From JAHEJJ01 sp965212205 (GTDB lineage Bacteria > Bacteroidota > Bacteroidia > Flavobacteriales > Flavobacteriaceae): DNA of 63,912 nt. Location of the stretch: positions 1-63,912 of the forward strand of contig CBDBUX010000003.1 in the NCBI GenBank assembly GCA_965212205.1, given 5' to 3'. The notes beneath the pieces are model-generated. The model had not been told where the DNA came from. It worked only from the letters and a program-made list of their open reading frames with translations, and searched no databases. Below are positions 51,400-60,000 of the stretch, in pieces. The stretch's first letter is position 1; the number at the start of each line of letters is the position of its first letter. A program made the position numbers and the translations under genes.

Positions 51400-53853
51400 T
51401 CAATTCAGCATAAATAGGGCATTGGCGAAAAATAGCTTTCCGTTTTCCCAGAACCCTCTGAAAAGCGGATTGTCTACAAAGTAAACAACGCGACCTTTAC
51501 CAAGATCTTCCACCCCAAATACCAGACTGTTAACGAGTCGTTCTGGTGTTTCACTTCCGGAAAATCCTGCAACGGGTGTTGTTCTTTCCCTGATCGCCAC
51601 AACGTTACCGGTTTTAAGCAAATCGTAACTGCCGTTGCGTCTCTTTAAGGTGTAATATTGGTTTTCATATCCAAATGCCAGGGGATGCGTAGGATCTACC
51701 CATGTCTTGAATATCGCCCCCTTAACAGCCTCTTTTAAGCGATCCCGTGCTGTTTGCTGGTAAGGATTCAATTGGGAATGAGTACTGTCTTTTTTGAACT
51801 CGCGGGCTTTTATTTTAAAACCTTCCTTACCGGCTACACCTTTAATAGCTCCGCCAACCAGGATCAGTTGCCCCCCTTCCTGAACCCATTTCTTTAATTT
51901 GTTAAGGTGTTGTTCTGATATGAATTCCTTATAACCATTTCCATGTGGCAGGATAACGATATCAAAATCTGCTAAAGGGGTAGATTCCAACCGGTCAGAT
52001 TTCAGAATGGTCAGGGGATATTTCAATTCTTGTTCAAAGAAGTACCAGATCTCTCCAAAATTAGAGGTAGATGCAGGATTGCCCGACAACATCGCCACCC
52101 TGGGTTTGTTTATCATCCTTATATGACCCGATCCCAGATCTTTTCCATTGTCTACCCAACCGGTCTGAGTGGGATAGAGTTTTTTATGATATTTCTTCGA
52201 TACCTCTTTCAGGATATCTATAAAGTTGCTCTGGTTCTCATTATCCTTTCTGGTGATGATCAGGCTGCCCTTTTGATATGCTTTATTATCACTGTTAAAA
52301 GCTTCCCGGCTATGGCGTACCCTGATTCCTGCCCGGAGCAATGCGGTCAAAAAACGGGCATCCTCAATACTGTTCCAATCGGTGAAAAAAGCATAAGCAT
52401 CCGGGCTAATTTCGGGAACTTCGGACTGCTCCAAAACAGGGTTTCTGCTATCTACTTTTGTTTCGCAGGCCAGGGCATCTAGTCCATGTGCATAAGGCAA
52501 GGACCAGGCGGTAATATCATAGGTCAGGGAATCGGTAAGTTTGGCATTGGGCTCGAACAATACTTTAACAAGGGTTCCCTTGGGCTGATCTGTATTAATG
52601 ATCAGGGTTTGGCCGTCGCTCTTGAAAGATTCGGTCTGCTGTGTATGGTAGCGGTATCCTTTAACCGTGGCCCCTGTTCCCCTGCCGTAATTGATTCCGT
52701 GCTTATCTAGCCACGAAGAAAGTTTTCTCAATTGATCCTCTCCACCTTTTAAAAGGTAAGACTTGTATCTAAATCGATGGGAACTAAAAAAGCGGACAAA
52801 TTCCCGATTTAGCCTTTCGTAATGCTTGGAAGCAACTTCTATGGTTGACAATCCAGTAGTGAGATGATGATCGATACGATCTTTTAAGGTGAGTGTGTCT
52901 GCATTGCTGGTAATGACCGCCAGGCCCGCTTTGCCACCACCTCCTTGCTCATAGGTCATACCTATGGCGCCATTATATGTTGGATAGGTATCCCCGTAGC
53001 TTGGGTAAAACAGGTCGAAGCGCTCTCGGGTGAAATACAACCAACCTTCGGCATCAAAATATTTAGCGTGGTTTTTGCCGATAATTGTCTGAAATTCGCG
53101 CTGAAAGTCAGTGATCACCTCATGGAAAGGTTCTGCAGCCGGGGCAAAAAAGTATGGATAATCCACACCTTGTTCGTGAAAATCCACATGTATGTGAGGT
53201 AGCCATCGGTTGTATTCCACTATTCTTTGCAGACTTTCTTTTTGTGTTAGCCATGCCCAATCCCGGTTGAGGTCGAACATATAATGATTACTTCGGCCGC
53301 TATGCCAGCCTTCGTTATGTTCACGGCTAAGGGGCTCGAGTTGATGAGGGGTGTTCTTAACCTGTTTATACCAGTTAACATATCGCTCACGACCATCTGG
53401 GTTGATACAAGGATCCAGAATAACAACGGTATTCTCCAGATATTCCTGGCGGGATGTGAGCAATTCATAAAGCGTCTGCATCGCAGCCTCTGTACTCGAG
53501 CTTTCGTTGCCGTGGACATTGTAACTTAACCAGACAATTGCCTTTTCGGATCCGGCACCACCATCGGTGCTTTTGAGGTGTGTCTCGCGAATATTTTCTA
53601 GCGAGTGCAGGTTTTCAGTCGAAGAAATATAGAGCAATAAAAGTGGCCGGCCTTCATAGGTCTTGCCATAGTACTTCAGGCTAACAAATTCATTGGCATT
53701 CTCCGCTACATGTTCACAGTAATCTACCACCCGGTGATGTGGGGTGAATTTGGAGCCCAATTCATAACCAAGGTATTCCGCAGGAGATTTAAGATTCTGG
53801 CATACGGCGGTCAAAGTTGTAATCAGAAGAAATACCGTAATAAATAATCGCAT
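51400..53853 (-). CDS. M14-family zinc carboxypeptidase, secreted
   Basis: 817 residues with a signal peptide (RLFITVFLLITTLTAVCQ). The M14 site is clear: HGNE zinc ligands (YNVHGNESSSTEAAM), the third His in HIHVDFHEQG, and the substrate-binding Arg of DPCINPDGRERYVNW. A C-terminal region (about 590-720) looks like a class I amidotransferase-like fold (VILPHGNGYKEFI, LILVGGAIKGVAG), common in large flavobacterial M14 proteins. It removes C-terminal residues from peptides or cell-wall material; the target is unknown. Confidence 0.9.
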   Translation of the reverse strand: MRLFITVFLLITTLTAVCQNLKSPAEYLGYELGSKFTPHHRVVDYCEHVAENANEFVSLKYYGKTYEGRPLLLLYISSTENLHSLENIRETHLKSTDGGAGSEKAIVWLSYNVHGNESSSTEAAMQTLYELLTSRQEYLENTVVILDPCINPDGRERYVNWYKQVKNTPHQLEPLSREHNEGWHSGRSNHYMFDLNRDWAWLTQKESLQRIVEYNRWLPHIHVDFHEQGVDYPYFFAPAAEPFHEVITDFQREFQTIIGKNHAKYFDAEGWLYFTRERFDLFYPSYGDTYPTYNGAIGMTYEQGGGGKAGLAVITSNADTLTLKDRIDHHLTTGLSTIEVASKHYERLNREFVRFFSSHRFRYKSYLLKGGEDQLRKLSSWLDKHGINYGRGTGATVKGYRYHTQQTESFKSDGQTLIINTDQPKGTLVKVLFEPNAKLTDSLTYDITAWSLPYAHGLDALACETKVDSRNPVLEQSEVPEISPDAYAFFTDWNSIEDARFLTALLRAGIRVRHSREAFNSDNKAYQKGSLIITRKDNENQSNFIDILKEVSKKYHKKLYPTQTGWVDNGKDLGSGHIRMINKPRVAMLSGNPASTSNFGEIWYFFEQELKYPLTILKSDRLESTPLADFDIVILPHGNGYKEFISEQHLNKLKKWVQEGGQLILVGGAIKGVAGKEGFKIKAREFKKDSTHSQLNPYQQTARDRLKEAVKGAIFKTWVDPTHPLAFGYENQYYTLKRRNGSYDLLKTGNVVAIRERTTPVAGFSGSETPERLVNSLVFGVEDLGKGRVVYFVDNPLFRGFWENGKLFFANALFMLN

Positions 53854-54004
53854 TGTTTCCCTGTTTTTGGCGTAAATTCAAATCTAACCAATATAACTAA
53901 TTTCCAGGGATAAGTTCGTTGAGTATACGTTTGTCATGGGCCAGTAGCATACCACCAGATCTGGTTTAGACCAAAGTGATCAATTGAAAACATCTTAACG
54001 TATT

Positions 54005-54039
54005 TTTGTGAAGAGATCGCAGAAGTAATCCTATATTTG
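54005..54039 (+). promoter_or_regulatory. Promoter of bshC
   Basis: TTTG (54005-54008), 23 bp, then TATATTTG (54032-54039), the full Bacteroidetes promoter. The box ends only 7 bases before the ATG, so the transcript would have almost no leader. Confidence 0.65.
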
Positions 54040-54046
54040 ATCGAAT

Positions 54047-55660
54047 ATGATCCGCTCTATGGAGGTCGAGTGTATATCCTATCGAAAAACCGGTTATTTT
54101 ACCAACCTGATCAACGATTATCTGGATGAAAGTGAACATCTTCGTCCATTCTATCATCGTTTCCCGAAAATAGAATCTTTCGGAGCTCAAATCGAGGAAA
54201 AAAAGGAGAATTATCCCGAGGGGTACCGAAATGTACTTCATAAGGCGTTAAGCGCGCAGTACGAAAATGTCTCAACCTCCAAATTCACCAAAGCAAATAT
54301 TCAGAAACTCAAGAAGCCGGATACTTTTACGGTTGTCACCGGCCACCAGTTGAACCTCTTTACAGGCCCCTTATATTTTCTTTTTAAGATTGTCAGTACC
54401 ATTAATCTTTGCCGGAAATTAAAAGAATCCTATCCCGAGTATCAGTTTGTCCCTATCTATTGGATGGCCAGTGAAGACCATGATTTTGATGAAATTAATC
54501 ATTTCAATTTTCGGGGCCAGAAAATAAGTTGGAATCGAAATTCCTCCGGTGCTGTCGGACGACTCGATACCGAGGGATTGGATGGGGTATACAAGGCATT
54601 TGAAGGAGTTTTGGAGAATAATAAACATGCTGAGGAAATATTGGGCTTGTTTAAAAGGGCGTATCTCGAACATAATACTCTTACCGATGCCACAAGACAT
54701 CTGGCCAATGAGCTATTTGGCGAATATGGGCTGGTGGTCATAGACGGAGACGACCCTGAACTAAAGGAACTATTGTCGCCCTACATACAAAAAGACCTGT
54801 TTGAGAACACCGCCTTCAAATCGGTGAACGCTACTCTGAAGGAATGGGAAGATGCCGAAGAGAATTTCCATGTTCAGGTGAACCCCAGAGAGATCAATTA
54901 TTTTTATTTAAAAGACGGGTTGAGAGAACGTATCGTAAGTTCCGGAGCGGGTTTTGCGATAAACAATACTGAGATCCGATTCAGCAAATCCGAATTGTTG
55001 GATGAACTTGAGACCCATCCCGAACGATTCTCCCCCAATGTGATCAGCAGGCCATTATACCAGGAGATTATACTGCCAAATCTCTGCTATATTGGCGGTG
55101 GTGGTGAAATTGCCTATTGGCTGGAGCTCAAAAGATCTTTTGATACCTGTCAGATTCCTTTTCCCATTTTATTGTTGAGGAATTCGGGCCTTATGATCAC
55201 CGATAAGCAATATGGTAAATTGGAGAAATTAGATCTGAGTCTGGAAGACATCTTTTTAAAACAAAGTAGCTTTATCAATAAAAAAATAAGGGAGATCTCG
55301 AATATAAATATCGATTTTTCACCTCAAAAGGAACATCTTCGACAACAGTTTGTGGATCTTCACCGGCTCGCCGAACAAACCGACAAATCGTTTTCGGGGG
55401 CGGTCAGGGCACAGGAGGCGAAACAAATAAAAGGCCTTGAGCGTTTAGAAAAACGACTGCTTAAAGCTCAAAAACGTCAACTTAGGGATCAGGTTATCCG
55501 AATGGCCGATCTTCAGAATGAAATGTTTCCTAATCAGTCCTTACAGGAAAGAGCGCTTAATTTTTCTGAATTATATCTTGAATATGGTCGGGAACTGATT
55601 CCGATGCTGTTCGAGGCACTACAACCTTTAAAGCACGAATTCACAGTTATACGTCGATAA
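54047..55660 (+). CDS. bshC: Bacillithiol biosynthesis cysteine-adding enzyme
   Basis: Adds cysteine to glucosaminyl-malate to finish bacillithiol, the main low-molecular-weight thiol of many Firmicutes and Bacteroidetes. At 537 residues it has the Rossmann-like core (VVTGHQLNLFTGPLYFLFKIVS in part, IYWMASEDHDFDEINHF), the nucleotide-site PRPLYQE-like segment SRPLYQEIILP and a coiled-coil (about 440-490). The ATG at 54047 lies directly after the promoter. No bshA or bshB is in the window. The PLP decarboxylase gene follows after 35 nt. Confidence 0.94.
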   Translation: MIRSMEVECISYRKTGYFTNLINDYLDESEHLRPFYHRFPKIESFGAQIEEKKENYPEGYRNVLHKALSAQYENVSTSKFTKANIQKLKKPDTFTVVTGHQLNLFTGPLYFLFKIVSTINLCRKLKESYPEYQFVPIYWMASEDHDFDEINHFNFRGQKISWNRNSSGAVGRLDTEGLDGVYKAFEGVLENNKHAEEILGLFKRAYLEHNTLTDATRHLANELFGEYGLVVIDGDDPELKELLSPYIQKDLFENTAFKSVNATLKEWEDAEENFHVQVNPREINYFYLKDGLRERIVSSGAGFAINNTEIRFSKSELLDELETHPERFSPNVISRPLYQEIILPNLCYIGGGGEIAYWLELKRSFDTCQIPFPILLLRNSGLMITDKQYGKLEKLDLSLEDIFLKQSSFINKKIREISNINIDFSPQKEHLRQQFVDLHRLAEQTDKSFSGAVRAQEAKQIKGLERLEKRLLKAQKRQLRDQVIRMADLQNEMFPNQSLQERALNFSELYLEYGRELIPMLFEALQPLKHEFTVIRR

Positions 55661-55695
55661 ACCGACTACGGAAAGAGAGAAAAACAACCAACCAG

Positions 55696-57066
55696 ATGCA
55701 TAATATAGACATAGACACGGTAGAAATGACACTCGATGTCATGAAATATGCCGTTAGCCGGATCACCAATACACGACCTCCTTTGGGGGCGCCAAAGAAG
55801 GAAGAAGAATTAAAGGCGCTGGTAGGTGAAACAGTAACGGGTGAAGGTATTGGTGGTGAGAAAGCGTTTCGCATATTTCGTGATATTTTGGTTAAGGCGA
55901 CGGTCCCGATTGATCATCCCAGGCACCTTGCTTTTGTGCCGGCCGCGCCCACACGTGCTGCTATATTATTCGACCTGGTGACTTCTGCGGCCAGTATACA
56001 CGGAGCCTATTGGATGGAAGGTGCGGGTGGCATCTTCTGCGAGAACGTGGCGATAAAATGGTTGATTTCCCTCACCGGCATGCCCGCCGGCGCTTTTGGA
56101 GTTTTTACCAGTGGGGGTACTGCTGCTAACCTATCGGCTATGGTCACCGCGCGGGAACATTGGCGAAAGATCAAAGGACGCGATGATCAGAAAGGGATCA
56201 TCATAACATCGAGCGGGGCCCATTCTTCGATCAAAGCCATGGCCAAAGTGATCGATGTGGACCTAATATTGGTTGATACAGAAGATCTTATGACATCAGA
56301 ATTGTTGATGCAGAAGATCAAATCGCTGGATCGGGAACAACGCGAGCGGGTATTTGCGGTGGTGGCTACCGGGGGTACTACCAATGCCGGAATCGTAGAT
56401 GATTTAAATGGGATCGCGGATATTTGCAGGCAGGAAACACTATGGTTCCACGTTGATGCAGCCTACGGAGGAGGCGCGTTGGTAGCCGATTCGGTACGTG
56501 AAATGTTCAATGGTATTGAAAAAGCGGATAGTATTACCATAGATCCGCATAAATGGTTGTTCTCGCCATACGACTGTGGTACTGTGCTCTACCGGGATCC
56601 GGCTTTGGCGAAAGAAGCACACGAACAGGAGGGATCCTATCTGGAGATTATCAAAGATCCTGGTGCGCATGGATTTAATCCGGCCGACTATCAAATACAG
56701 CTAACACGACGATTGCGGGGACTACCCTTATGGTTTTCTTTGGCAACCCATGGTACTGATAAATATAAATGGGCTGTAGAACGGGGGATAACTCTGGCTC
56801 TTTTGGCGGGAAAGATAATTAGTCAACGGCCGGAACTCGAATTGGTGAGACCGCCAAGTCTATCGATTGTACTTTTCAGACGGAAAGGCTGGAATGAGGA
56901 AGATTATAAGTCCTGGACCTACAAAAATCATCGGGAAGGCCTGGCACTGGTAACTCCAACACGATGGAAGCAGAAGGGCGAGTATGAGACTGTGGTACGT
57001 TTTTGTTTTATCAACCCCGATACTACCGAAGAAGATATTACGGTCATCCTGGATTCGATGAAATAG
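55696..57066 (+). CDS. PLP-dependent group II amino-acid decarboxylase
   Basis: 456 residues, fold type I. The PLP lysine is in SITIDPHKWLFSPYDCG; upstream are the PLP-phosphate region FTSGGTAANLSAM and the pyridine-binding WFHVDAAYGGGALVAD. The family includes aromatic amino acid, glutamate and diaminobutyrate decarboxylases; DPHKW with the following serine is typical of the aromatic type, but the substrate is open. It follows bshC closely and converges on the flavin oxidase gene with a 2-nt gap. Confidence 0.87.
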   Translation: MHNIDIDTVEMTLDVMKYAVSRITNTRPPLGAPKKEEELKALVGETVTGEGIGGEKAFRIFRDILVKATVPIDHPRHLAFVPAAPTRAAILFDLVTSAASIHGAYWMEGAGGIFCENVAIKWLISLTGMPAGAFGVFTSGGTAANLSAMVTAREHWRKIKGRDDQKGIIITSSGAHSSIKAMAKVIDVDLILVDTEDLMTSELLMQKIKSLDREQRERVFAVVATGGTTNAGIVDDLNGIADICRQETLWFHVDAAYGGGALVADSVREMFNGIEKADSITIDPHKWLFSPYDCGTVLYRDPALAKEAHEQEGSYLEIIKDPGAHGFNPADYQIQLTRRLRGLPLWFSLATHGTDKYKWAVERGITLALLAGKIISQRPELELVRPPSLSIVLFRRKGWNEEDYKSWTYKNHREGLALVTPTRWKQKGEYETVVRFCFINPDTTEEDITVILDSMK

Positions 57067-57068
57067 TA

Positions 57069-57614
57069 CTAGGGTACGAGATAACTGCCATCCCAGCTAC
57101 CACCAGATTTGGAATAATTTACCCTGATATGGTTCGGATCTTTTAATTTGAGATACTCTATTTTGAAGGGTGTGATATTGACCGCACAGAAATAGTTGTT
57201 CTCATTGAGGAATTCCAGGGAGTCTGGATCTTCCAACTCGCTGCCAGGGGCAGAAGCAGTGGTATAAGCTTTGCGCTGTGCCTCCTTTACACTCTTCCAG
57301 TACGATCTGATGGCATCTTCATCTCTGTCGATCTCTGCCAGACCATCTATTCTAAGCTGTAAAAGCTCTCCCGGATGATAAAAAAGAAGACTTACACGGT
57401 TGTTTTCATGTATATGCATAATCTTTTTCGACCGGTAATCGGTAAAAAAGGTTAAAAGCATATCTGCTCCAACATTCCTAAGCACAAGAGTTCTTTGCCG
57501 AACCATACCGTCTACACCTACGGTAGCCATGGTAAAATATCGGAAAGGGTGGTCTTTTTCCAAACTTCCTTTTTGTAATTCGGAAATGAGTTCATCAAAG
57601 TATTTATCGGTCAT
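57069..57614 (-). CDS. Pyridoxamine 5'-phosphate oxidase family protein
   Basis: 181 residues, FMN split-barrel fold (YFTMATVGVDGMVRQRTLVLR, FFTDYRSKKIMHIHENNRVS, QLRIDGLAEID). The FMN-contacting residues resemble PdxH, but the C-terminal substrate motif (RLSPxxIEFWQGR) is absent. It is therefore a shorter relative, not a confirmed pyridoxal phosphate synthase. It converges with a PLP enzyme gene, which is suggestive but not evidence of a link. Confidence 0.75.
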   Translation of the reverse strand: MTDKYFDELISELQKGSLEKDHPFRYFTMATVGVDGMVRQRTLVLRNVGADMLLTFFTDYRSKKIMHIHENNRVSLLFYHPGELLQLRIDGLAEIDRDEDAIRSYWKSVKEAQRKAYTTASAPGSELEDPDSLEFLNENNYFCAVNITPFKIEYLKLKDPNHIRVNYSKSGGSWDGSYLVP

Positions 57615-57765
57615 TTGGCGGAAGTATATATAGTGTAAAGATAAAAATTTTAAAAATGAGGTAGGGTATTTTAATACTGGATTGTTATAGATATAAATTG
57701 CTATGAAAAAGCAAAAAATTTAAGTGTCATAATAAGTTCATGTGTTTAGGTTGGTTTTTGATTAG

Positions 57766-57798
57766 AAAAGCCCTGTAGTATCGCACTACAGGGCTTTT
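57766..57798 (-). terminator. Rho-independent terminator of the cytolysin-like gene
   Basis: A perfect 14-bp stem (aaaagccctgtagt / actacagggctttt) with a 5-nt loop, 25 bp beyond the stop codon of the cytolysin-like gene. Confidence 0.9.
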
Positions 57799-57822
57799 TC
57801 TTTGAACAAACTTAAAACAAAA

Positions 57823-59769
57823 CTAGTTGATAACCCAGGGGCCTTCAAATCGATCGTTTTCAGAGGCAAAAGAGAACCATTCCTGAATTTCACTTCCTTC
57901 TTCATTAACAAAAAGATATCGTCCGCTGCTTCCGCCAATGGTAAAGTAAGTGGCCGCACCAACCTTTTCAAAGAGATCTGGTCCATCGTGAGGCTGACTT
58001 ACAAACCATTTATCGGATGGATATACTGTCCCGGACCAGCTGCCGCTACCGTTTGAGTCGTAGATTTGATAGCCGTCGCCGTCGTGCCCAAAATAGGCCA
58101 TAGCTGTTGCACCAATCCTAACGCCTGCCCCAATGCCCTGGCTCCCGAGGAAGAAATTTCCGCTATCTCCGAATATTTCATTGACCAGCTGTACCCCACC
58201 CGCATTACCAATTGGTGTTACAGGTAGCGTATTGGGAGGATAAGCACCAATCGGCAAGATCTGTACTTTAAATCCATCGCCACTAAATATATAGAGTCTT
58301 GATGCGAGGGCGTCGGCAAATTGGATCGCTGCGCCTACATTTTCCAAGGCTAGTGCTCCAAGGGGTGCATCAGGGTCGTCTATGTTGAATATACGGCGGG
58401 CGCCATCACTTAGAATCCCCGGGGTGTTTGCATTAAACCATGCGTACTTATCTCCGGCTTTGTTAAAGACGATTACATCACTTGCAGAAAGGTTGGCCAT
58501 CGCTCCTATACCGTCTTCGAAGAGATCCACAAGGTCGTTGTACAGACCAGGAGGTAATACACCTTTTAACTCACATTCAACAACATCATACTCTGTGGAG
58601 ATCTTGGTCCCTACAATCTGGTCGGGTCTTTTTACGCTTCTCACTACATAGGACAACGGTAAACCGGCCCTAACATCGGTACTCTCCGCAAGTTTATCGG
58701 CTATATCGCTGATATTGGTCTCTCCGGTGAGTTTGAATGTTCCTGCAGCATCTCCTCCATAGGCGATCACTTTAATTTTCAGATCTTTGAGTTCCTGCAT
58801 GGCATTGACCCCTAATTCGCCTTTCACCTTGTTGCTGAAAGCACCATAAGCCACGTTCAGTTTGGCAGACATTTCCTCACGACTAGAGGTCGATTCAATC
58901 AGCATATAAAAAATCCTTCCATAGGTAACCGATGATATAAAAGTGGCAGGATTGTCTTTCTGAATGTATACTCCGAGATCTTCAGGAGTTACACTCTCGT
59001 CGAAGATCTCTTCAAGACTGGTGGGCAGATCAAAGCTCATGGTGTAGTACGACTGATTGAGTTTAACCAGGGTACGGTTAAAGCTTTTCTCGGAACTAAA
59101 CGACATATCTGTGCTCACCTGGGTGGTCCAGGTCTCTACATCGATCCCTAGCTCTACAGCCAGCTGGTTTTCAGATTCCAACTGAATGATATCGAGCTGG
59201 AAATTCGCAGGAACTACCTCTCCCGAATTAGCGATGATTGTATTCATGCCATTCTGTATGCTGCTTTTTGTGACCGGACCTTCCGTGGTAAAGCTCGAGT
59301 TCAGATTCCCGTTATTTAGGTTATAGGATATTGTACCGCTGGCACGTTTTACCACAATCGGTGAAGGTGTGGCATTGGAAAGCGTTTTACCTTGTAACAG
59401 ACTCCCCGGATAGATCACATCGGAAGCGGTATCGAATAATGGGAAGTTCCCATTGCCGTCGAGTACACTATAGGTTTTTCGCGTACAGATGAACCGTTTC
59501 TCGATCAGGTCGCCATTCTCGTCTTCGTCTTCATAATCTTCATTCTCCGACGGAGCTTCGCTTTTCAGATCCAAGGTTCTGGAATCAGGAAAGGAATCAA
59601 AATCATCCCCTCTTGCAATGGCTTCAGCAAAACTGGTTGGAGGTGGTAGTTCTTCTTCAGTTCCTTCGGGGTCTTCACCGCCTGTGGAATCATCTTTACT
59701 GCAGGCCAGTACGGTTAAGGCCAGTGAAAGGATTAATAAATACTTAAAAAATCTTTCTGTTGTTTTCAT
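57823..59769 (-). CDS. Lipoprotein with cholesterol-dependent cytolysin core and novel C-terminus
   Basis: 648 residues. The signal peptide ends in lipobox VLAC (Cys23), followed by an acidic linker to about residue 90. The core (about 90-408) matches the thiol-activated cytolysin family: YPGSLLQGKTL (120), the VTYGRIFYMLIES strand (281), NVAYGAFSNKV, VIAYGGD (335) and the AGLPLSYVVRSV strand (368). These contribute to the bent sheet and the two helical bundles that become membrane hairpins in known pores. The canonical domain 4 with the Trp-rich undecapeptide is absent. Residues 409-648 are a different region with four weak aromatic repeats. It was probably made as a surface-anchored pore protein. 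Recently described CDC-like proteins of flavobacteria are the nearest relatives I know. Confidence 0.85.
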   Translation of the reverse strand: MKTTERFFKYLLILSLALTVLACSKDDSTGGEDPEGTEEELPPPTSFAEAIARGDDFDSFPDSRTLDLKSEAPSENEDYEDEDENGDLIEKRFICTRKTYSVLDGNGNFPLFDTASDVIYPGSLLQGKTLSNATPSPIVVKRASGTISYNLNNGNLNSSFTTEGPVTKSSIQNGMNTIIANSGEVVPANFQLDIIQLESENQLAVELGIDVETWTTQVSTDMSFSSEKSFNRTLVKLNQSYYTMSFDLPTSLEEIFDESVTPEDLGVYIQKDNPATFISSVTYGRIFYMLIESTSSREEMSAKLNVAYGAFSNKVKGELGVNAMQELKDLKIKVIAYGGDAAGTFKLTGETNISDIADKLAESTDVRAGLPLSYVVRSVKRPDQIVGTKISTEYDVVECELKGVLPPGLYNDLVDLFEDGIGAMANLSASDVIVFNKAGDKYAWFNANTPGILSDGARRIFNIDDPDAPLGALALENVGAAIQFADALASRLYIFSGDGFKVQILPIGAYPPNTLPVTPIGNAGGVQLVNEIFGDSGNFFLGSQGIGAGVRIGATAMAYFGHDGDGYQIYDSNGSGSWSGTVYPSDKWFVSQPHDGPDLFEKVGAATYFTIGGSSGRYLFVNEEGSEIQEWFSFASENDRFEGPWVIN

Positions 59770-59778
59770 GATATTATT

Positions 59779-59870
59779 GTTTTGTGGTTGAACTTGCTAC
59801 TGTTTTGTGTGACCTGTCCGGCGTGAAGTCTGCAGTCTTCCCTAAACCGGACAAGACCACAAAACGGTAG
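59779..59870 (-). promoter_or_regulatory. Long imperfect inverted repeat in the leader of the cytolysin-like gene
   Basis: Two arms, 59797-59821 and 59847-59870, pair over about 23 of 25 positions (ctactgttttgtg... / ...cacaaaacggtag, with ctgtccgg / ccggac at the tip), with a 25-nt loop that can itself fold. A further copy of gttttgtgg (59779-59787), just before the ATG, can pair with the same distal arm, giving two mutually exclusive structures. Confidence 0.55.
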
Positions 59871-59889
59871 TTGTCAATTGATGACAGAA

Positions 59890-59897
59890 CAAACCTA
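59890..59897 (-). promoter_or_regulatory. -7 box of the cytolysin-like gene (TAGGTTTG)
   Basis: A perfect TAnnTTTG on the minus strand, 120 bp before the ATG. No TTG lies 17-23 bp upstream, as expected of an activator-dependent promoter. The repeat array starts 32 bp further upstream. Confidence 0.5.
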
Positions 59898-59928
59898 GAG
59901 TGTTGTCTTTAGGTTGGAAAAAAATGAA

Positions 59929-59980
59929 GGTGGACAAAGGGTGGACACCCCTGAATTAATAGGAGGACAAAAGGTGGACA
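59929..59980 (-). promoter_or_regulatory. Four GG(T/A)GGACA repeats on an 11-bp lattice
   Basis: Copies begin at 59929, 59940, 59962 and 59973 (spacings 11, 22 and 11; the slot at 59951 is empty). Three read GGTGGACA and one GGAGGACA, within a wider AAAGGTGGACAAA. Helically phased direct repeats upstream of a promoter are typical of cooperative regulator binding. The adjacent HTH regulator is the natural candidate. Confidence 0.6.
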
Positions 59981-60000
59981 AATTTATAAATCCCCTTTAT

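Noticed and set aside
59929..59980. Short regular repeats that could suggest a CRISPR array
   Set aside because: The unit is 8 bp on an 11-bp lattice, without 25-40 bp repeats, spacers of constant length or cas genes.
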